This document shows, one piece after another, positions 53,792 through 62,580 of a stretch of 64,000 nt of DNA. The translations under genes and the position numbers were made by a program. Under the pieces are notes generated by a model that did not search any database, was not told the origin of the DNA, and was given only the letters and a program-made list of their open reading frames with translations. Source of the stretch: Anaerolineales bacterium (GTDB taxonomy: Bacteria > Chloroflexota > Anaerolineae > 4572-78 > J111); NCBI GenBank assembly GCA_015075185.1, contig JABTUW010000002.1, positions 248,001 to 312,000 of the forward strand. The letters are read 5' to 3'. The number at the start of each line of letters is the position of its first letter. Position 1 is the stretch's first letter.

Positions 53792-54832
53792 TTAAGGGTT
53801 AAGGGGGTACCGCCCATACGTTTTAGCCGCCTGGACAAAAGCTTCCAGATTCTCCGGCGGGGTGTCGCGGGGAACTTCACAGCCCGGACTGACGATGAAG
53901 CCGCCGCCAGGACCCCCGATCTGAAGCGACTCCCTCACGGCCTCGGCGATGCTCTCCGGCGTGCCATTGAGCAGCACCCGCACCGGGTCCAGGTTACCCT
54001 TGATACAAACCTTGTCGCCCATCACTTCCTTAACCTGGGCCAGTTCTACCAGCGAGTCGAGGTTGAGGATGTCGGCTCCTAGTTGAGTAAAGAGCGGCAG
54101 CAGCGCCTTGGTATTGCCACAGGCGTGATATTTAACCCGCGCCCCGGCCTTTTTCAGGCCTGTAATCAATTCAACTACGTAAGGAAAGTTGAACTTCTCA
54201 TAATGTTTGGGTGAAATGAGAGTGGCAATCGCATCGCCGACGCCGATGAAACGCGCTCCGGCTTCAATCTGGGCCAGGCCAAACTCCAGCTCCATTTCCA
54301 TGCTGAAACGCATCAAATCATGCACAAACTGGGGATCGTCGTAGACATCGGTCATCAGGTAGTTGATATTGCGCAGCATGGCCGACTCCTGAAACGGCGC
54401 TTCGACCCAGCCGTAAACCACCTCACCCTCGCCCAGTTCTTGCTGCAAAATCCTGAGCGCCTTGATCTGCTCATGCATGCGGTTGTCGCCCAGCGGGTCC
54501 GGCAGGTGGAGCTTTTTGAGGTCATCCCGGCTCTTGATAAAGGGTTCCTCCGAGCCGGCCGGCACATCATCCTCCTGCCAGAATACCGGCGCGCCCAGCG
54601 TTTGCGACTCGCGCACGGCGTCGGAGGTCACATTGACGCTGTCGTAACCAAAGCGGCGAATGCAGGCAAGCTGAGCCTCGGCCATTTTCTCGCCATATAG
54701 GCAGTATTCCCCGTAAGGGATACCGGCAAGTTTGGCCGCAAAGGTCATAATCAGTGGACTGACCGGCGCCCGATCCGGCTCGCGCAGGTCACACACCGCC
54801 TCGTAGCGTTCGTAGGATGTCATTTCTGCCAT
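53792..54832 (-). CDS. Uroporphyrinogen decarboxylase-fold protein with Zn-methyltransferase-type motif
   Basis: A 346-residue URO-D-family protein. It has KYHACGNTKALLPLF and, further on, IVSPGCEVPRDTPPENL, giving a His-x-Cys ... Cys pattern used by MtaA/MtbA/CmuA-type methylcobalamin methyltransferases to bind zinc and activate a thiol. GAPVFWQEDDVPAGSEEPFIKS and EAPFQESAML are common in catabolic members. No corrinoid protein is encoded nearby. In sugar operons of this type the role is unknown; a methyl transfer, O-demethylation or unrelated decarboxylation is possible. It follows the deacetylase gene after a family B hairpin. Confidence 0.8.
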   Translation of the reverse strand: MAEMTSYERYEAVCDLREPDRAPVSPLIMTFAAKLAGIPYGEYCLYGEKMAEAQLACIRRFGYDSVNVTSDAVRESQTLGAPVFWQEDDVPAGSEEPFIKSRDDLKKLHLPDPLGDNRMHEQIKALRILQQELGEGEVVYGWVEAPFQESAMLRNINYLMTDVYDDPQFVHDLMRFSMEMELEFGLAQIEAGARFIGVGDAIATLISPKHYEKFNFPYVVELITGLKKAGARVKYHACGNTKALLPLFTQLGADILNLDSLVELAQVKEVMGDKVCIKGNLDPVRVLLNGTPESIAEAVRESLQIGGPGGGFIVSPGCEVPRDTPPENLEAFVQAAKTYGRYPLNP

Positions 54833-54852
54833 AATCTGTAAATCCCCCTAAA

Positions 54853-54930
54853 GTGGACCACCGACAGCAGACAGGCGACAGCTTCTCTCAAATCTTGCTG
54901 CGATCAGCGGTCAGTCGTCAGCGGTCGTTT
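54853..54930. repeat. Intergenic hairpin repeat, family B
   Basis: GACCACCGACAGCAGACAGGCGACAG faces GATCAGCGGTCAGTCGTCAGCGGTC. It fills the spacer between the deacetylase and URO-D-type genes. Confidence 0.6.
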
Positions 54931-55630
54931 ATGGTAGCAATCGTTTGGCCGGTATCCGCCCCCAGGCGCGAACACTTTGGAAGCCTTCGGCATACCTGGC
55001 TCCGCACTGCAGGCCGCGAAAACGGGCTATCGTCTCGATAAAATCTAAAATATCCGTCGCGTGATGATCCTTAAGCCAGGTAATCTGGCTGGTGTGTTGG
55101 ACCATGGCCTGCTTTTTCAGTTCCAGGGTATCGCTGATATCCACGTATTCGGTCGGAGAAAAATCAATGCCGGCCAGGGTGTCCATAAAATAAATGGGCG
55201 GAGCAACGGGATGGGCGGGCTGGGTGGTGACGTAGTAGGGCACAGTCGCCAGAAAACTGGCGTCGAGCACCAGTTTGGTCACAGCGTTGTGGTCACCGTG
55301 GTAATCGTCCGGGTGGTGGGTGATGATCAGGTCGGGCTGGGCCACACGAATCATATCCACAAAGCGGATCATCGCCTCCTCGTCGGCGTAAATTTCACCA
55401 TCCAGAAACCCCAGCGACATTGCCTCCGCCCCGATTACCTGAGCTGCTGCTTTGGCTTCCAGGTCCCGCACCACCCCCACTTGAGGATGCGGGATTTCTC
55501 CGTGTCCCTTATCCCCCCGGCAGGCGTGGGCCATGATTACCTGATGCCCCTGGGCCGCATAACAGGCCAGCGTTCCCGAGCATAAAATTTCCAGATCATC
55601 AGGGTGCGCCCCAACTGCTAAAATACGCAT
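54929..55630 (-). CDS. PIG-L/LmbE-family deacetylase
   Basis: A 233-residue zinc hydrolase: AVGAHPDDLEI (metal-binding AHPDD), then ITHHPDDYHGDHNAV, with HHPDDxHxDH completing the metal site. Members deacetylate N-acetylglucosamine linked to lipids, mycothiol precursors or other amino sugars. With the ROK regulator upstream, an amino-sugar substrate for this operon is plausible. The spacer to the next gene upstream is 115 bp with a family F repeat. Confidence 0.9.
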   Translation of the reverse strand: MRILAVGAHPDDLEILCSGTLACYAAQGHQVIMAHACRGDKGHGEIPHPQVGVVRDLEAKAAAQVIGAEAMSLGFLDGEIYADEEAMIRFVDMIRVAQPDLIITHHPDDYHGDHNAVTKLVLDASFLATVPYYVTTQPAHPVAPPIYFMDTLAGIDFSPTEYVDISDTLELKKQAMVQHTSQITWLKDHHATDILDFIETIARFRGLQCGARYAEGFQSVRAWGRIPAKRLLP

Positions 55631-55659
55631 TTATTGACTCCCTGTAACTTGAGTGATAG

Positions 55660-55716
55660 TCACTGGAGAATTGGAAGGCTGGAAATTCAACCACGTTCCA
55701 ATCTTCCATCCTTCCC
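55660..55716. repeat. Low-complexity hairpin repeat, family F
   Basis: CACTGGAGAATTGGAAGGCTGG faces CCAATCTTCCATCCTTCC. Same class as 53722-53787. Confidence 0.6.
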
Positions 55717-55745
55717 TAAATAGCATTTCTGATGTCCACTGAACT

Positions 55746-56966
55746 TCAAGAAATGACCCGCTGCCGCTGCACAAACAGCCAATCACTGGTCTGGCGGAGG
55801 GCTGTGGCGACCGCTCCCAATACCGCCGCATCCAATCCCAAATCTGACAGCCTGATTTCGGGCGCTACCGGAATCAGTCCCTGGATGCGCGCGCGAATTG
55901 GCTCGACAAACAGGTCGCCAAACTCGGCCAAATCGCCGCCGATAACAATCCGGTCGGGATTAATGATGGCTGCTGCGTTAGCCACGGCAATACTCAGATA
56001 ATCCACTGTCTCCTGGACTACCGCCTGGGCCAGCGCGTCGCCCGCTCTGGCGGCGATTAAAACCATTTCCGGGGTCAGCTTCGTCAGGTCAGTTAGGACC
56101 AAACTTGAGGACTGGCCAGCTTCTAGTCTCTGGCGAGTGCGCCGGACAATACCCGAATAGCCCGCCAGGCCTTCCAGACAACCGTAATCATCATAGGTTC
56201 GTCCCAGGAATTGCTCATTAATGATCGTGTAACCTATCTCACCGGCAGCGTAATCAGAGCCTCGATAAAGCTGTCCATTGAGAATCAGGCCGGCCCCAAT
56301 ACTGTCGCCAACCTGGATGCACAACAGATTACGCAGTCGCTGGCCTGCTCCCCGCCAGCTTTCACCCAGGGTAATGAGATTAACCGAATTTTCGATGAAG
56401 ACCGGCAGGCCAAGTGTCTCTTCTAAACGGCGTTTGAGGGGCAAGTCGCGCCAGCCGAAACTTGGCGCCCAGGTGACAATACCCTCGTCAAACAGAGTAA
56501 TGGAGGGCACGCCTACGCCGACCCCCCGCAGCGGTGCCCCATACGGCCCGGATGCCTGGCATAATTCGCGGATAAAATCAATCAACCGGGCGATACCCTC
56601 TTCGCCGGGCAGAGAGGGCAGCGTGCGTCGCTCAAAAATTTCGCCGTTAAGGTCGGCCAGCGCCCCAACCAGGTTTTGGCCCACATAGACGCCGACAATC
56701 AAGCTGGCCCGGGAATTGAAAGTCAAGAGAATAGGCCGGCGTCCTCCTTTGGAGTCGCCCGGAGCACCTTCTAAAACCAGGCCCTCTTCGATGAGGGGAT
56801 TAACAATGCGGGTAATGGTGGGAGGACTGAGGTGGAGCAGTCGAGCCAGGTCAGAGCGAGAAATGGGGCCTCTTTCGCGGATTAGCTCCAAAATGGCCGA
56901 CTCGTTGACTTTGCGCAGCAGGGTGGCGTCGCCGGTGTGGTTTGCATAATCTTTGTCCACGATCAT
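55746..56966 (-). CDS. ROK-family transcriptional regulator
   Basis: A 406-residue repressor of the NagC/XylR type. The N-terminal winged HTH reads SAILELIRERGPISRSDLARLLHLSPPTITRIVNPLIEEGLV. The ROK domain begins near ASLIVGVYVGQNLVGALADLNGE and includes VGVPSITLFDEG and CIQVGDSIGAGLILNGQLYRGSDYAAGEIGY. The usual zinc motif CxCGxxGCxE is reduced to DDYGCLE, so part of the metal site is missing. It leads a minus-strand sugar operon and has its own promoter (57052-57080). Confidence 0.9.
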   Translation of the reverse strand: MIVDKDYANHTGDATLLRKVNESAILELIRERGPISRSDLARLLHLSPPTITRIVNPLIEEGLVLEGAPGDSKGGRRPILLTFNSRASLIVGVYVGQNLVGALADLNGEIFERRTLPSLPGEEGIARLIDFIRELCQASGPYGAPLRGVGVGVPSITLFDEGIVTWAPSFGWRDLPLKRRLEETLGLPVFIENSVNLITLGESWRGAGQRLRNLLCIQVGDSIGAGLILNGQLYRGSDYAAGEIGYTIINEQFLGRTYDDYGCLEGLAGYSGIVRRTRQRLEAGQSSSLVLTDLTKLTPEMVLIAARAGDALAQAVVQETVDYLSIAVANAAAIINPDRIVIGGDLAEFGDLFVEPIRARIQGLIPVAPEIRLSDLGLDAAVLGAVATALRQTSDWLFVQRQRVIS

Positions 56967-57051
56967 CTCTCGCCAATCCTGCTCCTAGCTCTGCTTTGAG
57001 CAGAGGAGTAACAACAGTTCCAATTAAGTTAGTTACTTGCTGTAAGAAAAG

Positions 57052-57080
57052 ATACTAGCATAAAACGGAAGTCTTGTCAA
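57052..57080 (-). promoter_or_regulatory. Sigma70-type promoter of the ROK regulator operon
   Basis: Minus-strand TTGACA (57080-57075), 17 bp, TAGTAT (57057-57052), about 90 bp before the regulator start. Imperfect AGAAAAGA/TTTCTTT arms flank the region and could hold the regulator site. Confidence 0.7.
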
Positions 57081-57134
57081 AACTTTCTTTACCCTGGTCG
57101 GTAAATGGCCGACGACGTGGTATAATTTCTACTC

Positions 57135-57180
57135 AGGTGACTGGCATTTTTCTCCTTTACTAACCAAATGCCAGTCACCT
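57135..57180. repeat. 46-bp palindromic repeat, family D
   Basis: AGGTGACTGGCATTT and AAATGCCAGTCACCT form a perfect 15-bp stem. Same length and closely similar sequence to 4362-4407. The ATG at 57168 lies in its right arm and is not a likely start codon. Confidence 0.8.
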
Positions 57181-57221
57181 CTACCTTTAGCCTGAGCAGT
57201 TACCTTTTATCAAAGAAAACG

Positions 57222-58619
57222 ATGAACAGCCTTCAACAAGCTATCATAGATTTTACAGCCGTAATTAAGCAAGATGCGGCAAACGCAGCGGCTCTGGTGG
57301 GCCGGGGTGACGCTCACGCCGAATTGGGCCACTATGAGCAAGCAATTGCCGACTACAGTGCCGCTCTCCAACTCACGTCCGAAGACAGCCTTTTCTACCG
57401 GCGCGGCACTCTCTATCGCAAAATGAAGTCATTCGAGCCAGCCCTGGCCGATTTTGACCGGGCCGTTCAACTTGAACCGAACAACGCCAAAAACTGGGTC
57501 GGGCGAGGCAATATTCATTACGAGCGACAGGAGTTTGAACGGGCAATTGCCGATTACACGACTGCCCTGGAACTCGACCCGAGTTACCCTGCTGCTCTCT
57601 ACAATCGCGGCAAATGCTACGCCGAAATCGAGGCTGACGCAGCGGCCCTGGCCGACTTTGAGGCGGTGCTGCGGCTGAATCCAGAAGACGGAGCCGCTTA
57701 TTTAGGTCGCGGCCGGCTGTATGCCAAAAAAGGTGACTACCGGCAGGCTATCGCCGATTATACCCAGGCTATTACCCTAGACCCGACAGACAGCCTGGCC
57801 CTCGTTGGCCGGGGCAGCAGTTATGCCGAACTGGGCGACTATACTCTGGCCCTGGCCGATTTTGAAGCGGCCCTGCAGCTCGACTCGCAGGAAGCCCAGG
57901 CATTTATGGGGCGCGGGCTGGTCCGCATGCAACTGGCTGACCTGCCCGGAGCCATGGCCGATTATGATCAGGCGATTCGTTTGCAGCCGCAAAACGTCGA
58001 GGCATGGCTTGCCCGTGGGACGCTGCACTTTCAGCAGGGCCAGGCCGAACGCGCCCTGGCCGACTTTGCCGAAGCGATCCGGCTTGAGCCACAGGATGCG
58101 CGCGGCGCTTTTGGCCGCGCCCTGGTCTACAGCCAGCAGGGCGACCACGGCCGGGCGGTGGTTAATTTCAGCCAGGCGCTGCGGCACAACCCGGAATTTG
58201 GGGCGGCCCGGGTGGGTCGGGCTAAAAGCTACCAACGCCTGGGTGATTTCGAACGCGCCCTGGCCGATTATACTCAAGCACTGGCATTGAATCCGCTCGA
58301 GGCAACGATCGTCTATAATCGAGGGCTGCTTTACCATAACTTAGACCAGCCGGAGGCGGCCCTGGCCGACTATGCTGAGGCGGCCCGGCTGAATCCGCAG
58401 GACCGGTCCGCCTTTTACAATATGGCCTGTCTGCTGGCCGGGCAGAATCGAGTGGACGAAGCTTTGACCTACCTGCACCAGGCTTTGGTTCTGGATGAAA
58501 CCGGAGAAATCTTGGCGGGTGCTCAGATCGATTCTGATCTTGATCCCCTACGGGCTGAACCCCGCTTTCAGGCGCTGCTGGCGGAGTTTTCGACAGAGTC
58601 CCCGCCTGCAAACGGCTGA
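57222..58619 (+). CDS. Tetratricopeptide repeat protein with about 13 repeats
   Basis: The start chosen is MNSLQQAIIDFTAV at 57222, as an earlier ATG at 57168 lies in a dispersed repeat. The 465-residue product is made almost wholly of 34-residue TPR units (ALADYxxALxLxPxxxxxxxxRGxxYxxxGDYxxA), about thirteen in a row. There is no signal peptide or membrane segment, so it is cytoplasmic and likely a protein scaffold. Strong repeat similarity suggests recent expansion. Confidence 0.9.
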   Translation: MNSLQQAIIDFTAVIKQDAANAAALVGRGDAHAELGHYEQAIADYSAALQLTSEDSLFYRRGTLYRKMKSFEPALADFDRAVQLEPNNAKNWVGRGNIHYERQEFERAIADYTTALELDPSYPAALYNRGKCYAEIEADAAALADFEAVLRLNPEDGAAYLGRGRLYAKKGDYRQAIADYTQAITLDPTDSLALVGRGSSYAELGDYTLALADFEAALQLDSQEAQAFMGRGLVRMQLADLPGAMADYDQAIRLQPQNVEAWLARGTLHFQQGQAERALADFAEAIRLEPQDARGAFGRALVYSQQGDHGRAVVNFSQALRHNPEFGAARVGRAKSYQRLGDFERALADYTQALALNPLEATIVYNRGLLYHNLDQPEAALADYAEAARLNPQDRSAFYNMACLLAGQNRVDEALTYLHQALVLDETGEILAGAQIDSDLDPLRAEPRFQALLAEFSTESPPANG

Positions 58620-58750
58620 TCGCCAGGCACTCTTCTGGGGCAATTTGCCCAATCTGCGAGCTGGCTTATAATGGGCAGGAGTGCCTTTTGCCACGGCTAC
58701 TCACCTAACCGCTGCTGCGTTAAACTCACTCTCAAAAAGGTTACACGCCT

Positions 58751-59446
58751 ATGAACCACGCTCGCCGTTACCACACGGTTATTTTTGATATTGGCGGTAC
58801 CCTGGTCGGCTTTGAAGATGACGCTCCCTTTGCCGAGTTCCTGGCCGGCGTCCGTGTGCCGCATCGTTTTGTCTCCCCAACCGATCTCAGGCTGAGCATG
58901 CTGCACACACTGTCGCTGCGCCGCCAAGAGGCGGTCGGCTTGGGCCTTGACGACGACAGCGTCAACAACTGGTGGCTGACCATTTTTAATGACTTGTTCC
59001 CGCACAGCCCGCAGGTCACCCGGCGCATTTGGGAATTATTTAAGCGCAATTACTTCGACAGCCTTTTTCCCGACAGCCTGCCTATTTTAGAAACTCTCAA
59101 GAGACGAGGCGTGCCGCTGGGAGTGGTTTCCAACTATGGCACTCACCTGCTCGACCTGCTGCCCAAGCTCAATATTTTCGATTACTTTGACTTTATTATT
59201 GTTTCGGCCATTGTCGGAGTGACTAAGCCTCACCCGCGCATTTTTGAGATGGCGATTGAAGAAGCGGGCGTGGCGCCCAGCCAAATCCTTTACGTCGGCG
59301 ACAACCCGGTGGACGACGTAGAAGGCGCCAATCGGGTAGGGATTGATGCGGTCCTCATTAACCGGCCAGGCCGCGAACCCAACACTGCTCCCCGGATGAT
59401 TGAAACTCTCCTGGAAATAGAGCGAATCGTTTTTCCAGACGATTGA
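58751..59446 (+). CDS. HAD-superfamily hydrolase
   Basis: A 231-residue HAD-like phosphatase: VIFDIGGTLVG supplies the nucleophile Asp, but the second acidic residue of DxDxT is Gly (DIGGT). GVVSNYG holds the second motif, GVTKPHPRIFEMA the conserved Lys, and YVGDNPVDDVEGANRVG the metal-binding acids. It should dephosphorylate a small metabolite; the change at DxD may lower phosphatase activity. The start follows AAAAGG. Confidence 0.88.
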   Translation: MNHARRYHTVIFDIGGTLVGFEDDAPFAEFLAGVRVPHRFVSPTDLRLSMLHTLSLRRQEAVGLGLDDDSVNNWWLTIFNDLFPHSPQVTRRIWELFKRNYFDSLFPDSLPILETLKRRGVPLGVVSNYGTHLLDLLPKLNIFDYFDFIIVSAIVGVTKPHPRIFEMAIEEAGVAPSQILYVGDNPVDDVEGANRVGIDAVLINRPGREPNTAPRMIETLLEIERIVFPDD

Positions 59447-59454
59447 AGGTGTAA

Positions 59455-59835
59455 CTATTCCGGTTCAATAGTAAAGGTGAGGGGAAAACCCTGCTGCCGC
59501 GCCGCGTACTGAGCTTTAAAGACGCGACCTTTGGCTTCCTCCAAAGGTAAGGTACAGACGTAAGCGTTAACCTGGGTATGAGCTTCGAAGGCAATATCCT
59601 CGGCGTGGGGAAAGGTGCGTTCAAAAATTGTGACCAGGACAACAATGACAAATTCAAAGGTGGTCACGTCGTCGTTATGGATGATGACTCGATAGGGGCG
59701 CTCCAGCTCCTCCTCATCCATTACCACAAATTCGAGGTCAATGCCGGTGTCGGTTTCGGTGTCACCGGCAAATATTGGCGAATCAATTAAAGCTACAGTT
59801 GGCAAACCATTACTCCTCTTACGGGCTGGCTCCAA
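59455..59835 (-). CDS. clpS: ClpS-like ATP-dependent protease adaptor
   Basis: The 126-residue frame ends with a ClpS domain: YRVIIHNDDVTTFEFVIVVLVTIFE, then VNAYVCTLPLEEAKGRVFKAQYAARQQGFPLTFTIEPE. ClpS brings N-degron substrates to ClpAP/ClpCP. The conserved histidine-rich block reads FEAHTQVNAYV. Residues before about 40 are not conserved in the family; a TTG in the frame near residue 11 has AGAGGAG ahead and could be the true start. It overlaps the upstream TPR gene by 17 bp. Confidence 0.87.
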   Translation of the reverse strand: MEPARKRSNGLPTVALIDSPIFAGDTETDTGIDLEFVVMDEEELERPYRVIIHNDDVTTFEFVIVVLVTIFERTFPHAEDIAFEAHTQVNAYVCTLPLEEAKGRVFKAQYAARQQGFPLTFTIEPE

Positions 59836-60757
59836 TACGTCCCAGGGCCAGGCGTGCCATCACCACGATTTCACCATCGCCACTGTCCACGGCTAACTCA
59901 CTGGCCTTTTGGTAGGCGGGCACAGCCTCAGCCAATTTATCTTGGGCTTCCAACGTTTGGCCCAACAGAAACCACGTTTTGGCCGAGTTTTGGTCGAGTT
60001 CTAAAGCGGCCCTGGCGTCGGCTTCAGCCTTGACCGGTTGGCCTACTCTTAATTGTAGCTGGCTACGGGTTAGATAAAAATCTAAAGAATCATTCAAAAG
60101 CGCCCTAGCCTGGTCAAAGGCGGCCGCAGCATCTTCCCCTAAAACTTCCTGCAATACCCCTTGTAGGATCAAAAGCTCTGCATCGCCTGGCACTTTAGCC
60201 AGGCCTTCTTCAACAGAAGCCAACGCTGCCTGGTATTGCCTGTTATCAATAGCCTCGTAAGCCTTGTTCTCGGCTTCCAGACGAACCAGCACCTCCGGCG
60301 AAGGGGCCAGGATGGTCTGAAAAAGAACGACCAAACCGCCGACGAACAGGACAATGGCACCTACAATCAACCCAACCTGGCGCAGTAAGCGCTGTCGTTG
60401 AGCGGCTGCCAGTTGGTCCAGATGCCACCACCATTTTTCGGCGGGTGGAGCTGGCGCAGGGCGTAAGGCGCTGAGCGTTGCCGGTCCCCCTAGCAATTTC
60501 AAAAGGAGAGCAGCTTTTTGTTGGAGACGGCTCTGGAGCGACTGAAAGCGGCCCTGCTCCGGCAGTAAGTCGAGACCGGTTAGCTCCAGTTCGCGAAAAA
60601 GCGTATCCAGCCGGTTCAGGTCCAGCAGAAAACTCTGGGTTTGCTCGGCGTTAAGGGATTTTAGTTGGGGCTGGCGTTCTTCCAGGCTGGCCAGGATTTC
60701 CCGCAGCTCGTCAGCGGGATTTAGATTCTTCTGCTGAAAATAGTCCAGTTTAGACAT
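59819..60757 (-). CDS. Membrane-anchored TPR protein
   Basis: A 312-residue protein with a coiled-coil-like N-terminus (LDYFQQKNLNPADELREILASLEERQPQ), one membrane segment (LIVGAIVLFVGGLVVLFQTIL, about 130-150), and C-terminal TPR units (ALASVEEGLAKVPGDAELLILQGV, ALELDQNSAKTWFLLGQTLEAQ, AVPAYQKASELA). The TPR part probably lies outside the membrane. It overlaps clpS, so the two are coexpressed. Confidence 0.8.
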   Translation of the reverse strand: MSKLDYFQQKNLNPADELREILASLEERQPQLKSLNAEQTQSFLLDLNRLDTLFRELELTGLDLLPEQGRFQSLQSRLQQKAALLLKLLGGPATLSALRPAPAPPAEKWWWHLDQLAAAQRQRLLRQVGLIVGAIVLFVGGLVVLFQTILAPSPEVLVRLEAENKAYEAIDNRQYQAALASVEEGLAKVPGDAELLILQGVLQEVLGEDAAAAFDQARALLNDSLDFYLTRSQLQLRVGQPVKAEADARAALELDQNSAKTWFLLGQTLEAQDKLAEAVPAYQKASELAVDSGDGEIVVMARLALGRIGASP

Positions 60758-60763
60758 AAGAAC

Positions 60764-60832
60764 AAGTAGCAGGTAACAGGATAGCAGGAGACCTCTAGCT
60801 TTGCTACTCTGCTACCCTGCTACTCTATTATA
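60764..60832. repeat. Low-complexity hairpin repeat, family C (TAGCAGG/CCTGCTA)
   Basis: AGTAGCAGGTAACAGGATAGCAGG faces TTGCTACTCTGCTACCCTGCTACTC. Iterated seven-base units fold as a hairpin. It reaches the stop of the amidohydrolase gene. Confidence 0.65.
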
Positions 60833-62267
60833 GTACCCCGGCCCGCATCATCATCTCACGGCTCAGGCGGTTGTGGGTTTCGATGACTGGCTGAAGCTCG
60901 AACGGCAAAAATTGACCATCTTCGACCACAACCCGCCCATTAATCACCGATAGCCATACCTGGGACGGCGCACAGGTTAGCAGAGCTGCCACCGGGTCTG
61001 ACAAAGAGCCGGCGTGGGACAGGTCATCCATCCGAAAGGCGACAAAATCAGCCGCGTTGCCGGGAATGAGCCTGCCTATATCGTCGCGGCGTAAAACTTT
61101 GGCCCCGCCGGCAGTAGCCAGGGCCAGGGCTTCACGGGCGGTAAAACGGTCGGCGCGGGCCTCAAAACCGGGCCAGCCGACTCGCTGCAAAAGCAGGGCC
61201 TGCCGGGCTTCGCCCAGCATATGGTTGCCGTCGTTGCTGGCTGAGCCGTCAACCCCCAGGCCGACCCGCACTTTTTTATCCAGCATTTCTCGTACCGGCG
61301 CAATCCCGGAAGCTAACAGCATATTACTGGTCGGGCAGTGGCAAACGCCGGAACTGGTCTGAGCCAGCCAGTCAATTTCGGCGGAATTGGGATGCACCAT
61401 ATGGGCAAACCAGACATCCTCGCCGGCCCAGCCCAGGGATTCGGCATAGGCGACCGGGCGCTGGCCAAACATCTCCAGGCAAAACCGATCTTCATCTTTG
61501 GTTTCGGCCAGGTGGGTGTGCAAGTTGACCAGTGGGTACTGGCGAGCTAGTTCCACCGACTCGCGCATAAGCTCTGGGGTAACACTGAAAGGAGAGCAGG
61601 GAGCCACGCCAATACGCAGCATAGAGAGCGGGTTGGGGTCGTGGAACGTTTCAATAGCCCGAATGCAGTCTTTGATGATGTCCGGCTCACTATCACAGAC
61701 CCGGTCAGGCGGCAGGCCGCCCTGGCTTTCGCCCAGGCTCATACTGCCCCGGGTGGGGTGGAAACGTACCCCCACTTCCTGGGCCGCCCGAATTTCGTCG
61801 TCAATTTTGCTGCCGTTAGGATACAGATAGAGGTGATCGGCCACGGTCGTGCAGCCGCTCAGCACCAGTTCGCTCAAGCCGATTTTGGCGCTTACGTAAA
61901 CTGCCTCCGGCATCATCTCAGCCCAAATAGGATAGAGGAATTTGAGCCAGTCAAAGAGGACCATGCCCCCGCCGGTGCCAATCGTTCGGGTAAGTGTTTG
62001 GTAGAGGTGATGATGGCAATTGACCAGACCAGGGATGAGCACACAGCCGCTGGCATCAATAACCTGATCGAAGCCCACGCGGGCCAAGTCGGGCCGAGTC
62101 TCGGCAAAGTATTGGTCCACTTCAACGGTAGGCCCAACCCACAAAACGCGATTCTCTTCGATGGCGATAGCGCCCTGTTTGATTTCAGAGGAGGATACTT
62201 CTTCCGGGGTCGAGCCATCGCATTGGGTTACCAAAACGTCAACATTTTTAACAAGGAGTGTTGTCAT
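60828..62267 (-). CDS. 8-oxoguanine deaminase-like amidohydrolase (TRZ/ATZ family)
   Basis: A 479-residue amidohydrolase. The zinc site begins NCHHHLYQTLTR, with NLHTHLAETKDE later, HMVHPNSAEID and the Asp in GLGVDGSASNDG. The block LFDWLKFLYPIWAEMMPEA is typical of 8-oxoguanine deaminases, so I favour that enzyme over triazine chlorohydrolases. It would salvage oxidised guanine to urate. Its neighbour is the TPR protein gene across a family C repeat, so no pathway context is offered. Confidence 0.85.
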   Translation of the reverse strand: MTTLLVKNVDVLVTQCDGSTPEEVSSSEIKQGAIAIEENRVLWVGPTVEVDQYFAETRPDLARVGFDQVIDASGCVLIPGLVNCHHHLYQTLTRTIGTGGGMVLFDWLKFLYPIWAEMMPEAVYVSAKIGLSELVLSGCTTVADHLYLYPNGSKIDDEIRAAQEVGVRFHPTRGSMSLGESQGGLPPDRVCDSEPDIIKDCIRAIETFHDPNPLSMLRIGVAPCSPFSVTPELMRESVELARQYPLVNLHTHLAETKDEDRFCLEMFGQRPVAYAESLGWAGEDVWFAHMVHPNSAEIDWLAQTSSGVCHCPTSNMLLASGIAPVREMLDKKVRVGLGVDGSASNDGNHMLGEARQALLLQRVGWPGFEARADRFTAREALALATAGGAKVLRRDDIGRLIPGNAADFVAFRMDDLSHAGSLSDPVAALLTCAPSQVWLSVINGRVVVEDGQFLPFELQPVIETHNRLSREMMMRAGVL

Positions 62268-62371
62268 TTAAGGTATTCCATTTCTGTAAGGTGTTTTCGC
62301 TATTTTAACTCAAACAGGTTGGGGGTCAAGTACGAGTGGCTTGGGCCAGCATGTGTTGGAATAATCAGATT

Positions 62372-62432
62372 ATTTTGCGTCTCCGCCGGCATAAAGGTAA
62401 GAAATCCGGCGTTTGTGTGTCTAAATAACTGC
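62372..62432 (+). repeat. Direct repeat with hairpin, copy 1
   Basis: A 61-bp unit from ATTTTGCGTCTCCG to AATAACTGC. The internal hairpin (GCCGGCAT and AAATCCGGC) has lost one base compared with copy 2 at 62686. Confidence 0.8.
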
Positions 62433-62532
62433 AAACGGAATTTACCAAATTCGAGATTGCAAGCAAAAATATTCAATCTGTAATTTGCCTAAAAATCAGG
62501 TTGATGTATAATTCCGTTCAGAATTCTAACGT

Positions 62533-62580
62533 TAATCTAATAGTTGTATGTTAGATTAGAGTTGTGCAAGCGGTTATAAT
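62533..62580 (+). promoter_or_regulatory. Putative rRNA promoter with inverted repeat over the -35 region
   Basis: TAATCTAA (62533-62540) and TTAGATTA (62551-62558) are an exact inverted repeat. TTAGAT (62551-62556) followed after 18 bp by TATAAT (62575-62580) is the best promoter, about 250 bp before 16S rRNA. Confidence 0.55.

Noticed and set aside
57168..57221. ATG 57168 as the start of the TPR protein
   Set aside because: It lies within the dispersed 46-bp palindrome and encodes residues unlike the TPR family.
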